Translations under genes and position numbers: made by a program
Origin: DSWT01 sp049975385
Lineage (GTDB): Bacteria > Chloroflexota > Anaerolineae > B4-G1 > SLSP01
Length of the DNA: 34,093 bases
Direction: 5' to 3'
Assembly: GCA_049975385.1 (NCBI GenBank)
Contig: JBNGDO010000040.1
Coordinates: 1-34,093 of the forward strand
The notes under the pieces: model-generated
Database searches by the model: none
What the model saw: only the letters and a program-made list of their open reading frames with translations
What the model was told of the DNA's origin: nothing
Shown: in pieces, positions 31,997 through 34,093 of the stretch
Position numbering within the stretch: position 1 is the first letter of the stretch
Layout of the letters: every line of letters starts with the position of its first letter

Positions 31997-33283
31997 ATGG
32001 CTAAGACAAAGAACAAGAAACTCGGCATCCTGGTCGGCGGAGGACCAGCGCCGGGCATCAACGGTGTAATCCACTCAGCCACCATCGAAGCTATCGTCAA
32101 TGGCATGGAAGTTATCGGCCTGTATGAAGGATTCAAGCACCTTATGCAAGGCCACATCGCCGGCAAACAACTGACCATCACCGACGTAAGCCGCATCCAC
32201 CGCGATGGCGGATCGATCCTACGCACCTCGCGCGCCAACCCAACCAAATCGGAGAAGGACCTCGAAATGTGCAGCCGCACGTTGATCGATGCGGGCATCA
32301 ACTGCCTGCTCGCCATCGGCGGCGACGACACCGCCTACTCGGCCTATCGCGTCGCGCGCTATGCAGACGAGCATATGAACGTCAGAATCCAGACGGTGCA
32401 CGCGCCCAAGACCATCGACAACGACCTGCCGCTGCCGGAAGGCATCGTCACCTTCGGGTTCGAGACGGCGCGGGAACTGGGAACGCGGCTGGTGATGAAC
32501 TTGATGGAAGACGCGCTCACCAGTCAACGCTGGTACCTCGTCGTCGCGATGGGGCGCAAGGCAGGCCATCTGGCGCTCGGTATCGGCAAAAGCTCTGGCG
32601 CGACGGTCACGCTCATTCCTGAAGAATGGGAGGAGCGTGAAATTCGCTTGCAAGAAGTCGTGGATATTCTCGCTACAACGATCATCAAACGCCAGGCCGA
32701 TGACAAACCGCACGGCGTAGCCGTGGTGGCCGAAGGCGTGGTGGAGCAGATGTTTCCCGGTGACCTGGACGGGCTGGAACTGGAAAACGTCGAGCACGAC
32801 GAGCATGGCCATATCCGTTTATCGGAAGTGGACTTCTCGCACATTCTGAAAGACGAACTGCGCAAGGAGCTCAAATCCATCGACATGAACACCAGCATCG
32901 TCAATATTGATCAGGGCTACGAGCTGCGTTGCGCCGATCCCATCGCCTATGACATCGACTACACCCGCAGCCTGGGCGAGGCCGCCGTCACGTTCCTGCT
33001 CAACGAGGGCAGCCACGCGACGGTCACCATCCAGCAAGGGCAGATGGTACCCATCCCCTTCTCGCAGATGATGGACCCCTCAACCGGGCGCACGGAAGTT
33101 CGCAAGGTCAACACCGATTCTTTCGTTTTCCGCTCGGCGCGTAAATTTATGATCCGCCTCACTCCTGACGACGCCGATGATGAAATCCTCCTCGGCAAAA
33201 TGGCGGCTCAGACAAATCTCACGCTGGATCAGTTCAAGGCCAAGTACGGCTACCTGGTCGGCATCGCACCGCGGCCTTTTTAA
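31997..33283 (+). CDS. 6-phosphofructokinase with pyrophosphate-dependent signature
   Basis: A 428-residue PFK-A-family enzyme that phosphorylates fructose 6-phosphate. Seen: LGILVGGGPAPGINGVI (phosphate loop), LLAIGGDDTAYSA, VHAPKTIDNDLPL (catalytic TIDND), GIVTFGFETA, VVAMGRKAGHLAL (fructose 6-phosphate site) and IPEEW. Asp in GGDD and Lys in PKTIDND, replacing the two glycines of ATP-dependent enzymes, are the known marks of PPi-PFK, which works reversibly with pyrophosphate. The ATG at 31997 follows GGGGGAG by 8 bases; the frame is open to 31814, but that segment contains the promoter. Own promoter, inside the sugar cluster. Longer than ATP-PFKs (about 320), as expected for PPi types. Confidence 0.9.
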   Translation: MAKTKNKKLGILVGGGPAPGINGVIHSATIEAIVNGMEVIGLYEGFKHLMQGHIAGKQLTITDVSRIHRDGGSILRTSRANPTKSEKDLEMCSRTLIDAGINCLLAIGGDDTAYSAYRVARYADEHMNVRIQTVHAPKTIDNDLPLPEGIVTFGFETARELGTRLVMNLMEDALTSQRWYLVVAMGRKAGHLALGIGKSSGATVTLIPEEWEEREIRLQEVVDILATTIIKRQADDKPHGVAVVAEGVVEQMFPGDLDGLELENVEHDEHGHIRLSEVDFSHILKDELRKELKSIDMNTSIVNIDQGYELRCADPIAYDIDYTRSLGEAAVTFLLNEGSHATVTIQQGQMVPIPFSQMMDPSTGRTEVRKVNTDSFVFRSARKFMIRLTPDDADDEILLGKMAAQTNLTLDQFKAKYGYLVGIAPRPF

Positions 33284-33341
33284 GTAGACAGTAGACAGTA
33301 GACGGTAGACAGGGAAGGAAAGCCTTATCTACCGTCTACTG
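33284..33341. repeat. Paired GTAGACA arrays with a perfect 14-bp hairpin
   Basis: GTAGACA, GTAGACA, GTAGACG, GTAGACA, then TCTACCGTCTACTG. Arms 33296-33309 and 33328-33341 are perfectly complementary with an 18-base loop. It begins at the base after the phosphofructokinase stop and ends 19 bases before the next ATG. Confidence 0.92.
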
Positions 33342-33360
33342 CGTTATGGAGGTTACACAA

Positions 33361-34093
33361 ATGAAGATTGATGCGATTCGTTGCCGGGAGTTGACGGGCG
33401 TCATGCCCTTCGAGGGCGAATTTTGGGAGGAACGGCTCTCCCGCCCGATCGACGTCTACCCGGAACACCGGGCCGAGGGCGTGCACTGGCTGGAGCGGAG
33501 CGACGAGAGCACGTACCAGATTCGCGCAACCTTCGTCGAGATCGGGACCGACACGGGAATCATCGGGCTGGCGGGGCCGATCACGCCCTCCATCGCGCAC
33601 ATCATCCTGGCGGATTTCAAGGAACTCCTGCTTGGTGCAAATCCGTTAGCGGTGGAATTGCTGTGGGACAAGATGTACCGGCTATCCGTTCACGGACGCA
33701 AAGGCATCACGATGATGGCCATCAGCGCCTTGGACTGCGCGCTGTGGGACATCCGTGGGAAGTGGTTCGATACGCCCGTCTACACGCTCCTCGGCGGCCC
33801 CACGCGCGAACGCATCCCGGTCTACGCCAGCATGCTCGGCTTTTCCGTGGAACCGGAACAGGCTGCCGCGCGCGCCAGGGAATACGCCGCCAGAGGCTAC
33901 ACCGCGCAAAAGTGGTTCTTCCGCGCCGTCCCCGCCGACGGCCTTGCCGGGATCGAGCGTAACCTCGCGCTGGTCAAAGCCGTGCGCGAGGCCATCGGTC
34001 CCGATGCCGATCTGATGCTCGACTGCTGGATGAGCTGGGACCTGCGCTACGCGCGCGCGATGGCGGAACGCATCGCCGAGTACCACCCACGTT
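33361..34093 (+). CDS. Enolase-superfamily sugar-acid dehydratase, rhamnonate dehydratase-like (truncated by window end)
   Basis: The first 244 residues of a mandelate racemase/muconate lactonizing-type enzyme; the C-terminal barrel half lies beyond the window. The N-terminal capping domain ends near ISALDCALWDIRGKWFDTPVYTLLGG, a conserved superfamily stretch. The barrel begins with TAQKWFFR (catalytic Lys region) and DADLMLDCWMSWDLRYA, whose Asp is the first magnesium ligand; DCWMS closely resembles L-rhamnonate dehydratase as I recall it. Such enzymes remove water from aldonic acids to give 2-keto-3-deoxy acids. GGAGG stands 9 bases before the ATG. The neighbouring reductases and SDR fit an oxidative, non-phosphorylating sugar pathway. 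Confidence 0.82.
   Translation, partial: MKIDAIRCRELTGVMPFEGEFWEERLSRPIDVYPEHRAEGVHWLERSDESTYQIRATFVEIGTDTGIIGLAGPITPSIAHIILADFKELLLGANPLAVELLWDKMYRLSVHGRKGITMMAISALDCALWDIRGKWFDTPVYTLLGGPTRERIPVYASMLGFSVEPEQAAARAREYAARGYTAQKWFFRAVPADGLAGIERNLALVKAVREAIGPDADLMLDCWMSWDLRYARAMAERIAEYHPR

Overview
The window reads as a high-GC chromosomal segment of a bacterium, most likely a member of the Chloroflexota (Anaerolineae/Caldilineae-like). This is inferred from several lipoproteins with Pro/Thr linkers and propeller-like bodies, GT39 and YfhO membrane proteins with C-terminal beta modules, an EF-P with Arg at its loop tip, and short tandem repeats between and inside genes. No rRNA, tRNA, CRISPR array, insertion sequence or phage gene was recognised, and no stretch above 300 bases lacks a gene.

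Layout. (1) 66-7694, minus strand: a YfhO-type membrane protein followed by two GT39-type membrane glycosyltransferases, driven by a promoter at about 7704-7731. (2) 7793-9019, plus strand: a mannitol-1-phosphate-dehydrogenase-like enzyme whose 3' end overlaps the next block. (3) 8967-19194, minus strand: a secreted HExxH peptidase and an Ogt DNA repair protein, then a tight run of DUF4956 membrane protein, VTC-domain (polyphosphate polymerase-like) protein, CotH-kinase/beta-helix protein, a beta-module lipoprotein and a second, degenerate-looking CotH protein. (4) 19376-20930, minus strand: a TrmH-family RNA methyltransferase and a two-LysM lipoprotein, the latter divergent from efp. (5) 21138-28325, plus strand: efp, a CCA-adding enzyme and three lipoproteins, the last combining DUF348, G5 and a propeller-like region and apparently made from a leaderless mRNA. 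(6) 28433 to the end, plus strand: a small protein, then a carbohydrate cluster of aldo/keto reductase, zinc dehydrogenase, KduD-like SDR, a phosphofructokinase with the PPi-dependent signature, and a truncated rhamnonate-dehydratase-like enolase-superfamily enzyme.

The most unusual feature is a set of short tandem arrays, mostly with a 7-bp period and also 8 and 10 bp. They lie between many genes and inside reading frames. One GT39 gene carries four of them, open on the coding strand; together they encode cytoplasm- or loop-like insertions and part of a predicted transmembrane helix. Elsewhere an array provides the start and signal peptide of a lipoprotein and another the C-terminal tail of YfhO. 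AGTC/GACT arrays lie just upstream of three start codons in the same orientation relative to the gene, and GTAGACA arrays form long hairpins between the sugar genes.

Functionally, blocks 1 and 3 look devoted to the cell envelope (glycosylation, a polyphosphate/CotH surface phosphorylation system, secreted beta-rich proteins), and block 6 to oxidation and dehydration of a sugar, with a PPi-linked glycolytic step nearby.
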